Positions 1 through 13,038 of a DNA stretch of 64,000 bases are shown here, piece by piece. Position 1 is the stretch's first letter. Each line of letters begins with the position of its first letter. The stretch covers positions 110,902,707 to 110,966,706 of the forward strand of contig OU015496.1 in assembly GCA_907164885.2 (NCBI GenBank), given 5' to 3'. This DNA comes from Dolomedes plantarius (taxonomy: Eukaryota; Arthropoda; Arachnida; Araneae; Dolomedidae). Below the pieces are notes generated by a model. That model worked only from the letters and a program-made list of their open reading frames with translations. It was not told the DNA's origin and did not search any database. Both the position numbers and the translations under genes were made by a program.

Positions 1-292
1 AGCAACAAAGGAGAATTTGAACGGAGGAAGGGAAAAATTAATAACAAAGGGAAAGCAGCTGAGAGAGAAATCGTTCTTAAGCTCTTGCAGTGTTGCCAGA
101 CGTACGACAATTGTCGTGTTTTTATAATTACGGCAATCATCGTGTTCGTGTTCGTATATAAAAAATACCTTACGGTTACATTATGACCGCAAAATTGAAT
201 GCAGTAAATTACAGTTAGTTTTACTATTTATTTTTTTTAAACTCACACCTCCCTTGAAATTCTTCTACGCCCCCGAGGTTGAGAACCGCTGG
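1..292. mobile_element. hAT transposon end, running off the window start
   Basis: The right end (about 240-292) reads, on the minus strand, CAGCGGTTCTCAACC followed by a G-rich stretch. This is the usual hAT terminal pattern (CAG then GGTTCTCAACC). The next eight bases, GTTTAAAG (293-300), would be the target-site duplication, but the other end lies outside the window or is lost, so this cannot be tested. No transposase reading frame is visible in the retained part. The short ORF crossing the end is not a gene. Confidence 0.55.
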
Positions 293-300
293 TTTAAAGT

Positions 301-1478
301 ATGGTCAAAAGAACAAGGTTTTATATTAATATTTCAGTACTCTAAATACATTCACGACTTGTTTCAATTTCGTGGAAGTTCTGGGCTTTTTAATTCTTCG
401 ATGTGGAGTATCGATAGCTCAAACCCCTTATCAATATTTATTTATTCAAAGATGCTGTATTTTTTACTATTTACCATACAAGGGATATTGTTTAGGGACA
501 CATAATTAATTATAAATATTAGTTTCACAAATGTCTACTTTCTATGCTTCTATGCATGAGCCAATGTTAAAAATGCGCTAGATCTGTAAAATTATTCAAT
601 ACTCGAAAAAGAAATGAGGATTTATTTCTAAAGTAATATAACCAAATCGCATCATAATCAGCCAAACCAGTTATCGTTTTATACTCACTTAATGCTTTTG
701 CTAAAGATTTTAGACTTAGTTCTGACAAAAAATTATATTTTTCCTAATGTGCTTGGATTCCGATTGAGTTTTCAAGGATTCATTACCCCTTTACGTTATA
801 TCCTTTAGTCTGATAATTTAATCACTTCCTTTACTTCTGAAGAAAATACAAATATCTCGAAACTTGCCGTGTGAATGAAAGCAAGCAAATATTCCTAACG
901 AATAAAAAAAATCAAAATTACGAATAAACGCCAAGCTGGTCATATAATTCATAGTCACTGTACGTAGTCTCACATGACATTAACTTCTGAGAATTCTTGG
1001 TATTAGACATTAGTCAAATTTAGTCAGCCGAGTCCATAGTCACCACTTACATCAAAATATTGAACATTGCTTTTTTATTTTGAATAAATAAACGTGAACG
1101 TTCATAGCTTACTCATAGCGCCGAGTTTCCCTGCTAAGGCACCAATGTTAGTTTTAGACAGCTGGGAAAAATTCTAGCCTTAAATTCCTCGTTTAAGAAT
1201 GATAATTTATTATATTTAATTTGCTTTCGTTGTGACTGAGTGATAGCCCAGATTTTTCAAAATGGGTTCTAACTTTAGTGAGAACAGTACGCAAAGCTTC
1301 GATTAAAAACTAGAATTAAAATTCACAGACAAAAATTTGTTTTCATGTAGAGGAAGAATATTTTGGCATCTTCGTATGTTTTTTAGATAGCGAAGAACTA
1401 GCACTGATATGACTTATGAAATACAATAAAGAACTGTTGAGATAATTGGCATGAAGATAGATCGTCCAGTGTAAGAAC
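301..1478. other. AT-rich sequence, nothing recognised
   Basis: No convincing reading frame, inverted repeat or RNA gene is visible. The sequence is interspersed with A/T homopolymer runs typical of old non-coding DNA. Confidence 0.5.
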
Positions 1479-2041
1479 TTAAGGCTGCTATATACTAAGA
1501 AAAAAAATCGTATTTCCCTTTTCCTCTTCTTGCAAACTCTTGTGGTGGGAGGAGTCCAGTTGACAGTTCGAGAATTCCAGCCCCCTTAGGATTGACATTT
1601 TGAGGGATTGTAAAGGCTCTCTCTCTATAGGGGGGTTAAGCGCTACCCCCCAATTTTTTTATTTAAAATATATTTTTGTCAACTATTTACAGGTACATAA
1701 ATGCTGATAATCAAATAAAATTGGTATTGTCAGATAGCCTGAACTTTTCTGCAAAGCGCTAGAGGATTCATTTCATAAATTTCGTCCACCGAAGGAATTT
1801 ATGAGCGTTTAAAACACACTATACCAGATTTTTCCCCGAATAATTTAAATTCTAAAATATTAATTGCATTTAAAAAAAAAAACGAAAAATGTACACAAAT
1901 GTAAAATTTCTTTCTCTATGACGGAGTACAATTTTTTAAAAAAAATCTTTGAATCCAAGTCGGCAATCCGTGGACAAATTTTCTCCATAGGTTAACATTG
2001 AAGTGAGCGAATCCAATTGGGTTAGTATATAGCAACCTTAA
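1479..2041. mobile_element. TTAA-flanked MITE, copy 1 (interior replaced)
   Basis: It is bounded by TTAA at both ends (1479-1482 and 2038-2041). The left end TTAAGGCTGCTATATACTAA matches the reverse complement of the right end. From about 1680 the sequence follows the family seen at 28.4, 31.4, 39.5, 57.6 and 60.6 kb. Between about 1498 and 1680 the family sequence is replaced by unrelated DNA, including a GC-rich hairpin (GGGGGGT at 1630-1636 pairing with ACCCCCC at 1645-1651). There is no coding capacity. TTAA target duplication is the hallmark of piggyBac-type elements; that assignment is inference. Confidence 0.8.
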
Positions 2042-2093
2042 ACTTCTCTAGCCTTACAAACAATGTTTAGCTGAAGTACAATTTTATTTACCA

Positions 2094-2605
2094 CTAGCCG
2101 GGCTTCGCACAGCTATCGAATCACTTGACACTTGAATCACAGTTCACTTGAATTTAATTGCCAAAAAATTCCCAAAATATCAGTACATCTCGAAATGATC
2201 TATTTCTGATTAAAAAGTTTGAGCTAAAAGTATGAAAAATAGAAAATTAATTGAAAATTAGACACACTCTGAAACATTTCTTTTCGGTGATTCATTTTTT
2301 AGTGAGAATCACTCTGTGTCTACATCGTAAAACATGGAGGTTACGTTTTGTTCGGTGGAGTATGCATTTAGAATTGAAATATCTCTTAAAACTATTAAAG
2401 TAACAGAATAAGTGTACGCAGGAAAAAAATTTCAGTTTTTAAAGCTCTTTCCAAATATGTAACATTTATGTACTTTCATGAAAAAAAGAATGCATTGATT
2501 TCGACATTTTCAAACATGGCCGAATTTCATAACGGATGCCATACCGGAAACGATCTACCCGGAATTGTTCCCTGACTTACAAAGTTTTTCTTTTATTTAT
2601 ATAGA
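2094..2605 (-). mobile_element. Short non-autonomous Helitron
   Basis: Read on the minus strand it starts TCTATATAAATAAAA at 2605 and ends in CTAG at 2094, just after a GC-rich segment (GCGAAGCCCGG) like the 3' region of many arthropod Helitrons. On the plus strand it is preceded by A (2093) and followed by T (2606), the expected AT host dinucleotide. It encodes no Rep/helicase, so it is non-autonomous, 512 bp. It is not obviously the same subfamily as the Helitrons at 17.1, 29.7 and 58.3 kb. Confidence 0.75.
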
Positions 2606-3713
2606 TTTAAGGTAGTTTAATATTTCTTTCTTCAGTTAAGTATGAAATACATTCTCATTCTAACAGTATTGATAACATCAACTTTTCTTGAATATTTTTC
2701 ATATTTCCAACAGTATGATTTTTTGTAATTGGTTTGTTAATGGGTTTTTTTTTTTTTGTAAATGAAAACTAGAGAACAATGAAAAGAGTAACTTCAAGTT
2801 TTAGACATTTTATTTCTCAGAGGGTAGAAACGATGAAATAATAAGCACTATCATTGATTATGCCTGTAAAATATATTCCTAGACAGCCTCACCAATGTCA
2901 AGTAATTCATTTTGATACGGAAAATCGATTACATTGTTCAGCTTATACAGAAATTAGTGATAATTTGACACTCCCTTCAGTTCCTGAAACTGCAGTACAC
3001 CTGGTCAGTATAGCATGTGATGTTTTCCTCAGTCTAACAAAACACGCCAAATAATACAGGTACCAAGCCATTAATTCAGAACTCATCTGAATCGTATGGC
3101 CCAGGTATACAATTATCTCACCAAGAAACTCTCTTGTCCACGCGATTCATTCACATGAATTGCCCTGGAGCGTACAAGATGGAATGAAATTTAAGAATGG
3201 CGAAAATGGAAGAAAAACAAGGAAGTGAGCGTGTGATTGTTGTTTGTTTAACTTTCTGAACCAAGGCCTGAAAGTTTGACCTGAAACCTTTCAGGATGTC
3301 AGTGCATAAACGCATCGGTAATAAGGTTAGGGAAGGGCAGGTAAAAGCATTACCGCAAATTAGTTTACGAGTGTTACGTTTACGAGTGTGATTATATTTT
3401 TTTTCTGAAAATAAATTATGCGGTTCTTTTCAGGCAGAAAAGTATACATTCGTAACATTTCTTCCTGAATAAAATATAAAAGCATTTTCATGAAGTTTCT
3501 ATTTTCCGCTATTTTAAGTTCAAATTACTTTCATTAAATAAATGAATCCCACTCATTGTGCATTCATTGAACTACCTGACAATGTATGTTTATTTTAATG
3601 TGTCACAAAGTTTTACGCGGAATATATGAGTTTTTAATATGTAAACTATCTTTATTAGTATAGTAAATATGCATGTAAAAAAATATCGATCATAAATTTC
3701 GGAAAAGAATATT
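2606..3713. other. AT-rich sequence, nothing recognised
   Basis: No supported gene. A 66-codon frame at 2854-3054 has no recognisable motif, no partner exons and AT-driven codon content, and I do not call it. Confidence 0.45.
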
Positions 3714-3715
3714 TC

Positions 3716-3915
3716 TTCCCCTAACGAGGCAGGCACTTGTCTTTTCGACATTCACCCGTTCCACACCGTGAAACTATTGGCCTCTTTATTACGGAAGCAC
3801 CATATAGTCGAACCAATGCCATTCTTAAGGAGAGAACAGCACAAGAACGTCCATCCCTTAGTCCGGATTCGAACGTGAGTCGTGACGCTAACCGCCGTAC
3901 AATGTAAGCGGCTAA
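3716..3915 (-). mobile_element. tRNA-derived SINE, family A
   Basis: On the minus strand a tRNA-like head contains an A-box-like GGCGGTTAGCGTC and a B-box-like CGTTCGAATCC. It is followed by a body resembling the SINEs at 6085, 6530, 12836, 14817 and 39030 (a segment with GTAATAAAGAGGCCA and a terminal GACAAGTGCCTGCC). The ORF here is a shadow of the repeat. Confidence 0.75.
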
Positions 3916-6084
3916 TAAATAACTAAAAATGTATATAATCAACAACAATGTTCTGATTTTGGTTTACGGACTGGTTTGGAGAACTACAGGCTTTCTTTTG
4001 CAACATGGAGGCTAAATACCCCAGGACCAACAGTTTAAAGCTGATTCCGATCGCATACAAACATTCATTCCAGCTACAAGAACGAATCCTATATCTTTTG
4101 GTTCCGAAAAAAACTAGCTCCTTAGCACTTTGACCATTGTTTTAAAATATATTTTTATTTTTTGTTTATGGGAATGCAACAATTGACCTATCTCCCTACA
4201 AATTTAATCTTGTCAAGGAGAGGAAAGCTACTTTCCCTGGTCTATTGAATTGGGAAGAAGGAAGGGGGGGGGGGGGAATCCTAGAAAGGAAATTCAATTA
4301 ATCCATGAAAAGGCAAAAGAAAACAAAAGTTCTGACATAAAACTATTAGAGTGCTTGTTAGTCTCATTTTGCTTAACAATAAAAACAAAAATGAAATTAC
4401 AAAAACAATTCAAGTGTTTGATTGTCAATAACGAGAACAAAAATGTAATAGCACAAAAACCTTTAAAAATCGTTTAGGTTGAAATTATAAACTTGATAGA
4501 GTCATTTTAAAAGTACATTTTAGATTGCGAATATTCAAATACGTAATATTGCGTTACTAATAGACATCACAAAACTTAAAGTTATCAAATAGACGTATAA
4601 AGTTCTGCGTGTATTGCGCAGTATTAATATCTTTTAAGTAATTTGAATGAACCACTCCAAAAGACTTTTAGGCTCTAATGACTCCTACACAATATTTCAT
4701 CTAAAAAACCCTGTATTTTGTCCATCTTGTTCATCTTTGGTAAATAAGGATTCAATACATTTTACTGATTTAATATAATTAAATTAATTTTAATTCAACG
4801 AGCAAAAGACGTTTCTTCTTTATTTTCAGTTTTCATATATTAAAAGAAAACTACCGTCAGAACCAAATTAAAAAAATCTTTAGGGGAAAAAACGTTAGAA
4901 AGTAAAACTTTTTGTAATCTTTACAATCTAGAAAACTTCGTACTAGTTTTGGACTTATATATTCTTGCATTCGGTTAAATAAAATAAATTTGCTTTTTTC
5001 CCACGGAACGAATCATCGAAGAATATTTAACTCTGTGATCCCTTACGGAAGGATATAATCAAATAATTTGGTATATTTGTGACTGTTTTCTATATAAATC
5101 GCATTGAATGTTTCAGTTTCAAGAAGGATTACTTTAATCATATTATAACTAGCTTTAAGTTTTTTGCTTTAGTTCAGAAGAAAATAAGTTTTTGCTCTCG
5201 TCGAATTCCTCATTACTACACTAAAATAAATTACACACAAAAAAGATTTACGTCTTTTTATTCGATAAAATATTTCCATAATAATCACAAACTTAACATT
5301 TGACTTGAAATTATTAATTCAATTTTATCTCATATTCAACGATGAATGTAAGAAAATCAGCTATTCGGAGAGAACAAACGAATAGATGATTGATTTTAAA
5401 CTTTTTTTCACAATTTAAGCATAAGACGAATTCTCGGGTTTTTATCTTAAACTTGAGCAACTAAATAAAATTTATTTGAAACACTTTGCTATCACACAAA
5501 ATTTAAAGTTATGTACTCCTCAAATTTACAGATGCGAAAAAATAATCACTATCAAAAGCAATAGGAGAGGGTCCCTTGCTTAGAAAATCCTACGAAAGTA
5601 ATTAACTCAGTCTAACAGCTAATTCAGGCTTCTTTTTACTCTCAGTGTTCACCCGAATATCGCAAAAGTCAAACTGGAATTTACTTCAGGTATATAATAA
5701 AAGCCCATATTGAATTATATTAGAGACCTATTATGGAAAAACTTTATGACGTTAAAAAACTTTAAAATTATTCAAAACTTTATCATAAATGATTCCAAAA
5801 ATAAAAAAAGGAAAAATTAAAGATCAAAGGAAAAGGAAATTGCCTACGTAAGGAAAGATTGATTATAACTATAAATGTAAACCTACGGACAATTTTCGCT
5901 ATCTTTTAAGAAATAATATAACATTCTCTTCATCACTATTTTAGCATGGTTTGAATGAAGAAATCATATGTATGTAAAATACTTATGTGTGCGTAAAATT
6001 TTACATAAGTATTTAGTTGTTTAACCGAACAAGAAAAGAGTTGCTAGAGAAATTGGTATCAAGACTATATAAAAAGGTTGTTTC
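3916..6084. other. AT-rich sequence, nothing recognised
   Basis: Contains a G homopolymer at about 4265-4276 and many short A/T runs. The 74-75 codon frames at 4250 and 5079 are low-complexity lysine or phenylalanine-rich and are not called. Confidence 0.5.
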
Positions 6085-6275
6085 TAACGCGGCAGGCGAC
6101 ATTCGCAGATCCATACCGCGAATTTGTTGGCTTCTTTATTGTGGGAGCACCCTATAAGTTTGCCAACATAACTCCCAAATCTTAGCCTTGTCCTCGGACA
6201 AGCGGAAATTGAACCCGCAACTTGGCAGTGAGAATTCAGAGAATACCTGTGGATCAAACCACTAATATAAAAGGG
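6085..6275 (-). mobile_element. tRNA-derived SINE, family A
   Basis: Reversed copy of the same SINE. The minus strand carries a degraded B box (GGGTTCAATTTCC), the segment GTGCTCCCACAATAAAGAAG, and the family's terminal GCGAATGTCGCC. The head is diverged and the exact 5' boundary is uncertain. Confidence 0.7.
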
Positions 6276-6529
6276 TGAATATCTTATTTTGCAGATGATG
6301 CTTTTAATGGAAGATGTTTAATTTTCCATGCCCGAAAAAATCCTTTTACATGAAACGTTTGTTAACTGTTTGAAAATCAGCAATATAAGCTTTTTTTTTT
6401 AATTCCATGTACAAATGCAGTTTCTGCTTTTCGGTGATTCAAGTTATATACGTAGGTTTAAAAACTCCGTAAATTAGGGGTCCACACGATAGCTGAAGAA
6501 TTTCAAGGGGGCGGGGGGGGGGTTTCTGG

Positions 6530-6740
6530 TTCCCACCCACATGGTATAGGGGTTAGCCTCGTGAGCTTCCCCGCAGTGGGCTTGGGTTCAAATCCCGAAT
6601 AAGGCAGGGTCGTTACCATGTTGTCCCCTAATAGGGAGCAATGCTGGCTCACCTAAATAGTGCACCCAAAATAAACTATCCAGCAAGACTTCGTGCGGTG
6701 AATAACAAACGGCGAATGTCTCACGACAAGTTAGAAAAAA
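6530..6740 (+). mobile_element. tRNA-derived SINE, family A (best-preserved head)
   Basis: The head has an A-box-like segment (TATAGGGGTTAGCCTCGTGAG) and a good B box (GGGTTCAAATCCC), the pol III promoter arrangement of tRNA-derived SINEs. The body has GGGAGCAATGCTGGCTCACC and AATAAAC, ending near GGCGAATGTCTCACGACAAG. A G-rich run (about 6509-6522) lies just upstream. Confidence 0.8.
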
Positions 6741-7611
6741 AATACTGACCATTAAAAAATGCTGTATAAAGCATAAATTTAATGATAAAATGGAATTTTC
6801 AATACTGACAGAAAAATTGTAATTTTTTCTCAACTTATAGTTTTCATTTTTTTTTTCGCGATAATCTACTGACACCTAAGTGTTTAGAACATAGTTTATT
6901 TTTTATTCTGTAAGCGATAGCTCAATATCACAAATATTTAGTTCCTCTTTTGAAAAATACAAGGAAATTTTAGACATAGTAATGGTTTACATGTCATGGA
7001 AATATGCGATGAAAGAAAAGAGAACGAAAGCAATGAAGAGAAACATTGTAATGCACAAAATACAATTTTTTAAATGTTGGTTAAGAACTCAAATTTCTCA
7101 AAAAGAGTTAATAAATTATGTATCAATCCTCCAAATGCTTATTTTTTTCTTATAAAATACCCATCAAATAGGTTATAGAGATTATAGAATCATTATGAAG
7201 TCAGAAAAACTACTATATTAAATTTTTTAAACAGTTGAGAGAAACAAAATATTCAATAAAAAGTTTGTCATTCAGCAATTCAAGATATTTTACGTACAAG
7301 ATTATAATTTATTTGAAATCGAGGTCTGTTAACGTAAAATAAAAGTTCTGTGTAGAATGATCTGAAAGAATAAAAGTTTTGAACTTTTTTTAACATCAAG
7401 TCAAATGGAAATTGGAATCGATCAGTATGTCCAAATTTAACAATTTTTATATTTAAACAAAGAGAAATATAATTCAAGATGGCCGAATCTTTAATGTAAA
7501 TAATAAAAAGTCATTCTTACTGCTGAATAGTGAACTGCTGAATAGTGATAAATAGGGATATATAAGATGTATAATGGTTTCTGGTAAAATCTCACACAAC
7601 TAAGACTCTAG
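6741..7611. other. AT-rich sequence, nothing recognised
   Basis: No supported gene or repeat. Minus-strand frames here are short and low-complexity. Confidence 0.5.
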
Positions 7612-7754
7612 CAGGTGCATAATCTTTTAATTATCACATATCATCATATATATTATAAAAATCTGAATTAGTGAGTTCATCCAGGTGCATAATCTTTTAA
7701 TTAGTATCACATATCATCATATATATTATAAAAATCTGAATTAGTGAGTTCATC
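7612..7754. repeat. Two-copy tandem duplication (70 and 73 bp)
   Basis: Unit 1 (7612-7681) and unit 2 (7682-7754) both start CAGGTGCATAATCTTTTAAT and end GAATTAGTGAGTTCATC. They are almost identical apart from three extra bases (AGT) in unit 2, after TTAATT. The near identity suggests a recent duplication. Confidence 0.92.
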
Positions 7755-10700
7755 CAGTTAATAATCCTAACATTTCCAAAGAACAAATGGTATTTTAAGT
7801 TTCTCTGTTTGTCTTCTCCGAAAAAGAGTTATTTCAGATAAATTTACTTAAATCTTAGTATACTATGATTAAAGATACCACTTAAAAAACTACAATGAAA
7901 TTGTTCGTTGCAACAAAGTTTGTTGTTCCCTAAGAATGAATTAAAAAAAATTAGAACCATTATCTTCTATATTGAGCTTTTTTAACAATGAATAATATAA
8001 TTTCATCCTCCCCTAACAATCACTCCTGCGCAAGTAATAGACAAACATACTCAGATTCTATTATATTTGAAAATTTTTCTTCGAAAATCTTCCTCGGATT
8101 ATTTTCTCCCACATTTTCCAAGCATGAAACCAATGTCACCATAAAAAAAAATTACATAGCATTTTAAATTTTTATACCCGTCAGTCGAATATACGTAGTT
8201 TAATTTCTATTAAGGTTTCAATCCCAAACGCATAACATAAATCAAATTTTATCAGTTAGAAAAGAATGCTATTCATTCAAGACTTTGCCTATTTGAAGGA
8301 ATTTTTACGTTGATTAACTTAGATTGCTCTTAATTTGATATCTTATTTCCCTCAATTATTTTAACCTGCATCATCTGGTCTAATTCTAAAGAAAAATGCA
8401 ATCAAAATAAAACTATACTGCAGAAAAGATAGCAACTACAATGAATTATTAAAACCTTAAACTTTTTTATATTTTATTCAAACATTCATAAAATTCATAA
8501 TTTACCGTTGTCCAATATATCTAGATTTGCTCATTAATTATAAAATTAAAAGTTACCCTGGCAGTAATAATACGTGATCTTCTATATTTTCTCCATATGC
8601 TACATTTATTCAGTGTCCTTTACGTCTCCTCTTATGAATATAAACCGCCAACAGGCATTGCATTTTCAATTTCATCACGGAGTTTAAGATCGGAGATAGG
8701 AAAAATGTTAAACAGTCAAGCAATTCTGGATTGCCATGCCGAATGTGCCCATTCTGTATGTTCTCAAGTACATACGAAATGGGCAATTAATAATTCAATT
8801 TAACAACGTACCTATGCAATGGATTTTCATGAACAGTAAAAGTTTTAAATATAAAGCTTTTAAAATGTATAATAAATATATATCACTTCGGTAACCCCTT
8901 CACTCGAAAAAACAGTAAGCATTTTAAACTATTAAATTACATTCGTAAAAAATTATTGAGCTATTAAATATGTTACAGACCCAAACTTTCTAAAATTAAT
9001 ACCTCTTATTAAAGATGGAAATTTACTCCTTTAATCATCCGCACAGTTAGAAAACCTCCACATATTTTATCTTTCAAAAAAACTTGCTTTTGTCGATCGA
9101 GAAATAATTTCATTTCGGAAACTAGATCTGAGTACCAAAGCGACCATCTTTTTATCTTCCTTCTTTAATATCTGTATATCTGTTTGAATTCATCTTAAAA
9201 CGCTTCACAAACTGGCAGATTGAATAATTCCATTTACAAAACTTCTCATCACCGCCACTTCTCATTTGGGTGAGAAAATATACATAGAAAGCATCATGCT
9301 TCAGAAATTCACAGTCTAAAAATAAAATTATAAATTTTTAAGTGTTTCTCAATCTGTATTGTTATACCATCACTTTATGTAATGGCAGTTGAAAAAGATA
9401 TTTTCCACATGAACTATGCTTAATTGTGTTTTTATTGTGTTCCTTTTTTATACCAAGACGTTAAATCTTAGTTGATAACGTAATTTTATTAAGGATCCAT
9501 TTGTAAATGTCCACATATATATAGATATCTTTAATCCTTCACTACGGTGCTGGCAGTTAGCTACGAAGAAATGTACTTCCTGATCTTTATAAATGTTACC
9601 AGATGTGCGTGTATAAAAAAGCTATTTTGTCTACGTGTATTTCAATGTAATTGCCAATTATTTTAATCTTTTTCAATAATTTTTGTTACCACATGTTTAA
9701 AAAAATTTAAATAAAAATAAAAACTGAACGTTGCATGGTTAAAATAAAAGTCTAAGTAAAGCATTATATGTATATATATATATATAAACACCCCTATTAT
9801 ACAATAATGGCAAGAGGAAATAAAAAATATGAATTAATGAACGAAATTTCATGGGTTAAAGACAGGGAAAAAGATAATTCTATGATGATACCTCATCTCG
9901 TCTATAAACTAGACAATGTTTAAAAATAAAATCATTTATATAGTGAAAAGAAACTAACTCTTAAGAGACGCTTATAGTTAATTAAGAAACTTCAAAAGTC
10001 AAATTTAATTCGAATTCCTTAAATCAAAAAATTGCTAAGTGAATATGCAAAATTAGAATTTCTCCCTCAACTGAAAATCTTACGTTGAATTTTTTGCTAT
10101 GAAAAAAATTACTAATTGGTTTATATGTGTCCTAATATCCGAAATCAGATCTTCCAACAAAGCCTTTCGTATGTCGGAAAGTAAAGAAGAAATTGTCTAG
10201 TGTTACTTGATTTCAGAATAACAAACCAAAGTAACTCTAACTTACAGTAAAAACAGAAATGGTATAAAAAATATAAAGCCAATATAAAGTGGAAATTTTG
10301 CATATAAAATATAGTACAATATAGGTTAAAATGAAGAAATTTTACATACACTGGAGCTGAAAAGCATAGGAGTAAGTTTTTTTTCTTACAATTATTTCTT
10401 TGATGTTCGTAAACTAGAACATTCAGTCTCAATACACTTTCTCATTTTGTTATTCGATTTTCATCACACATAATCTAAAAAAATGTGAAAATCTAAGTGT
10501 TAAAACAATTAGAGATAACATACTTATTGCACTTTTTTTTATAATATTGGGGTTAAAAAATATTTATTTGAAAATAAATGTATTTAAAAAGTGTAAGGCA
10601 AAAATGAGTTCAGTGCCCCATATTTACATTTTTGTATTTTTAATTTAGATTATATGGGTTATGTAAACTTTCACAAAATTTGTAAAATATCTTCATTGTA

Positions 10701-12308
10701 TTTATGTTGATTACACAGTTGTATTGTTATCTTGAGTACTCCTTAAAATGAATAAACAGCCTGGTGATTCTATTACATGTAGCGCATCATAGACGGGTTA
10801 CTTATGCAGAGATTAGCATTTTTAGTATCCCAACAACGATATTTACAGGTTAAACGTAAGAGAAATTTCGCTTCGGGGATATTTCCTCCTACAACGTGCT
10901 AGTTGACTGTGTCATACTAATGAGATTCTGGATATGCTGATGTCTATCTTTGCTTACATGACCTCTATCTAAAGAGTGTTCCGTGCAAATTTGTCCCCTT
11001 CAAGCTACCTAAATTTTGTAACACGAACTGTGAAAGACTTCCATTCTTTCCAGTGTGTGCTTAACTGGCTTCACTTACTAGTCGTTGGTAACAATTTAGA
11101 GGAAAAGTTCCGATTTTAGAATTTTTCCAAAATTTTGGATAAGAATGGGTTCAAATTTAAGTTAACTCTAAGTTTTGAGGTAATATTGCAAAGAAAATTT
11201 GTACTCGATAATACCATTTGAATTTGAGTTCAGTTATCGTAAATAGCAAGTTTTAAACTATTTGATAACCGTTCATAATCTCAGAATTTTGTGAGGAAGT
11301 TGAATTCTCTTAAAACAACTCTGGAAGTGTCTAAATATTTAGCAGGGAGTACTCTCTAATTTTCTGAAAAAGTTTTTCCCTCCAGAAAGACGTATAACTT
11401 CGTTAGGGTGCATCAAAAGTGTTGGTGAAACCTTGTTCACTCATGAACAAATTTACAGATTACAGTAGCACACGTAATCTAACTGCCCCTATATCTTAAA
11501 GCATCTAACTAGACTTAGCTGTTGAAAGACGGCTTTATCAATAAAGATTACGCGAATTCGCTCAACAGTTTTAGTAAATACGTTCTGGATATCCCCTATA
11601 TTAACAGATATTTCCTACAAAAAAATTCGCTTCTTCTGTTCAACATAATCTGTGACCTTTGCATGTTAAAAGATATTTTTGGAGGTCAGAAGTTCCTTTT
11701 TTTCGTTTTCTGCCCGTTTCCTACAAAATATTTTGTTCGTTTAGTAAGAAGTATCATAATATCCATTTAAACACCCGTGGACTTCTAAAAGCAATAATTA
11801 ATGATTATTATTGCTTTCAACCATTCAAAAATAAATTTTGTAATTATTAAGCACTAAAACTAGCTGAGAGTGATCCTTTAAAATCAATAGTCTCACAAAC
11901 CTCTAAAAAGCAAACGTGCGTAATTCGCACTTATTTTAATTGAAATAGATTGTTTCTTTTTTTAAAAAGCGGAAATATTTGATTGAAAAAGTCCATTTAA
12001 AATAAACTTTGTCTACCTTTTAGCCTGATTTATGGAGAACATTGAACAATAGGTGGGCCTAGAATTAATGCAACTTCAGGTACGATTTCCCTATTTTCTC
12101 GTCACACTTCTATCTGAAATATTACTAAGACATTATTTCCTCAAAATGAAAGAAACCCTGGTAATACCAATCATAAATCTATGAAATTTTCGTTAGAGAC
12201 TAATTGTCAAACTCAGCATGCTATGTATTAAAGCAATGGATCTGAAGCACTTTAAGATTGAATCCCTTGATCATGATAAAGAGTTATAGCTATTTTGATG
12301 TACCACCA
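7755..12308. other. Long AT-rich stretch, nothing recognised
   Basis: About 4.5 kb with no supportable coding frame, TE terminus or RNA gene. A short (TA) run is at 9769-9785. The 95-codon minus-strand frame at 10145-10432 is aromatic and cysteine-rich with no motif, and the overlapping frames at 11522-11850 shadow each other. Confidence 0.5.
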
Positions 12309-12604
12309 CTTTGAAAACAACCAATTCCTAATAGCTAAATTTAAACATCCGGGAGATCGGTTTTATGAAAGGACAAAATTATCAGCCACAAAAGAAAATT
12401 TAAATTGTAAAAGATAACTAAATACATATGCTTGCTTATCTCAGAATGCTCATCATTAAGGTATATACAAATTACATCATGGGGCAACCAAAATCCTTTT
12501 CTATAGTGATTGAGCGTTAACTTGTCTAAGGCCAGGTTTTCCAGTCTTATTGGAATTACCTTTTTCAAACAACTTCCCTCATGAGGGGATGAGGTTCATT
12601 TTAA
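12309..12604. repeat. Direct repeat, copy A
   Basis: Starts CTTTGAAAACAACCAATTCC and ends GAGGTTCATTTTAA. Copy B lies 1.6 kb downstream in the same orientation (13912-14183), mostly similar with several small indels. No inverted termini or coding capacity are visible. It may be a segmental duplication or two copies of an unclassified repeat. Confidence 0.88.
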
Positions 12605-12835
12605 TGTACATAATGGACAGAAAGACAAGTGATAGTGAAATAACTAGGATCGATGAATTTAATAATGTATTTACTAACGAAGACTTTATGATTGCATTAA
12701 GGAATCTTATGAGCACATTTTTCTAAAAGAGTGTGTTCAGAACTAGAATGTATGTCAGAATTAAATACCCTAGTCTATCTCCCTCTCTCTTTAGATATGC
12801 AAGAAAGTTTTTCCGGACGACTTTTTTTTTTTTTA

Positions 12836-13038
12836 ATACGGAGGTACTTGTCCTGAGACATTCGTACAATATACCCCGAAATCTTGTTGGCCACTTTATT
12901 ATGAGTGCAACATTTAGGTGAGCCAACATTGCTCCCTATAAGAGGACTACACGCGAACGTACAAGCCTTACATGGGATTTGAACCAAAGACTACTGCGTG
13001 GAAGCTCGATACGCTAACCATTATACCATGCGGGCGGC
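12836..13038 (-). mobile_element. tRNA-derived SINE, family A
   Basis: On the minus strand the head reads GCCCGCATGGTATAATGGTT, close to a canonical tRNA D-arm/A box, with a B-box-like GGTTCAAATCCC. The body contains GGGAGCAATGTTGGCTCACC and the family terminus CAGGACAAGTACCTCC. It lies between the two copies of the direct repeat. The overlapping ORFs are SINE shadows. Confidence 0.82.

Noticed and set aside
10145..10432. A 95-codon minus-strand gene encoding a membrane-like protein
   Set aside because: AT-rich DNA gives Phe/Tyr/Leu-rich frames by chance. There is no motif, no neighbouring exon and no composition change.
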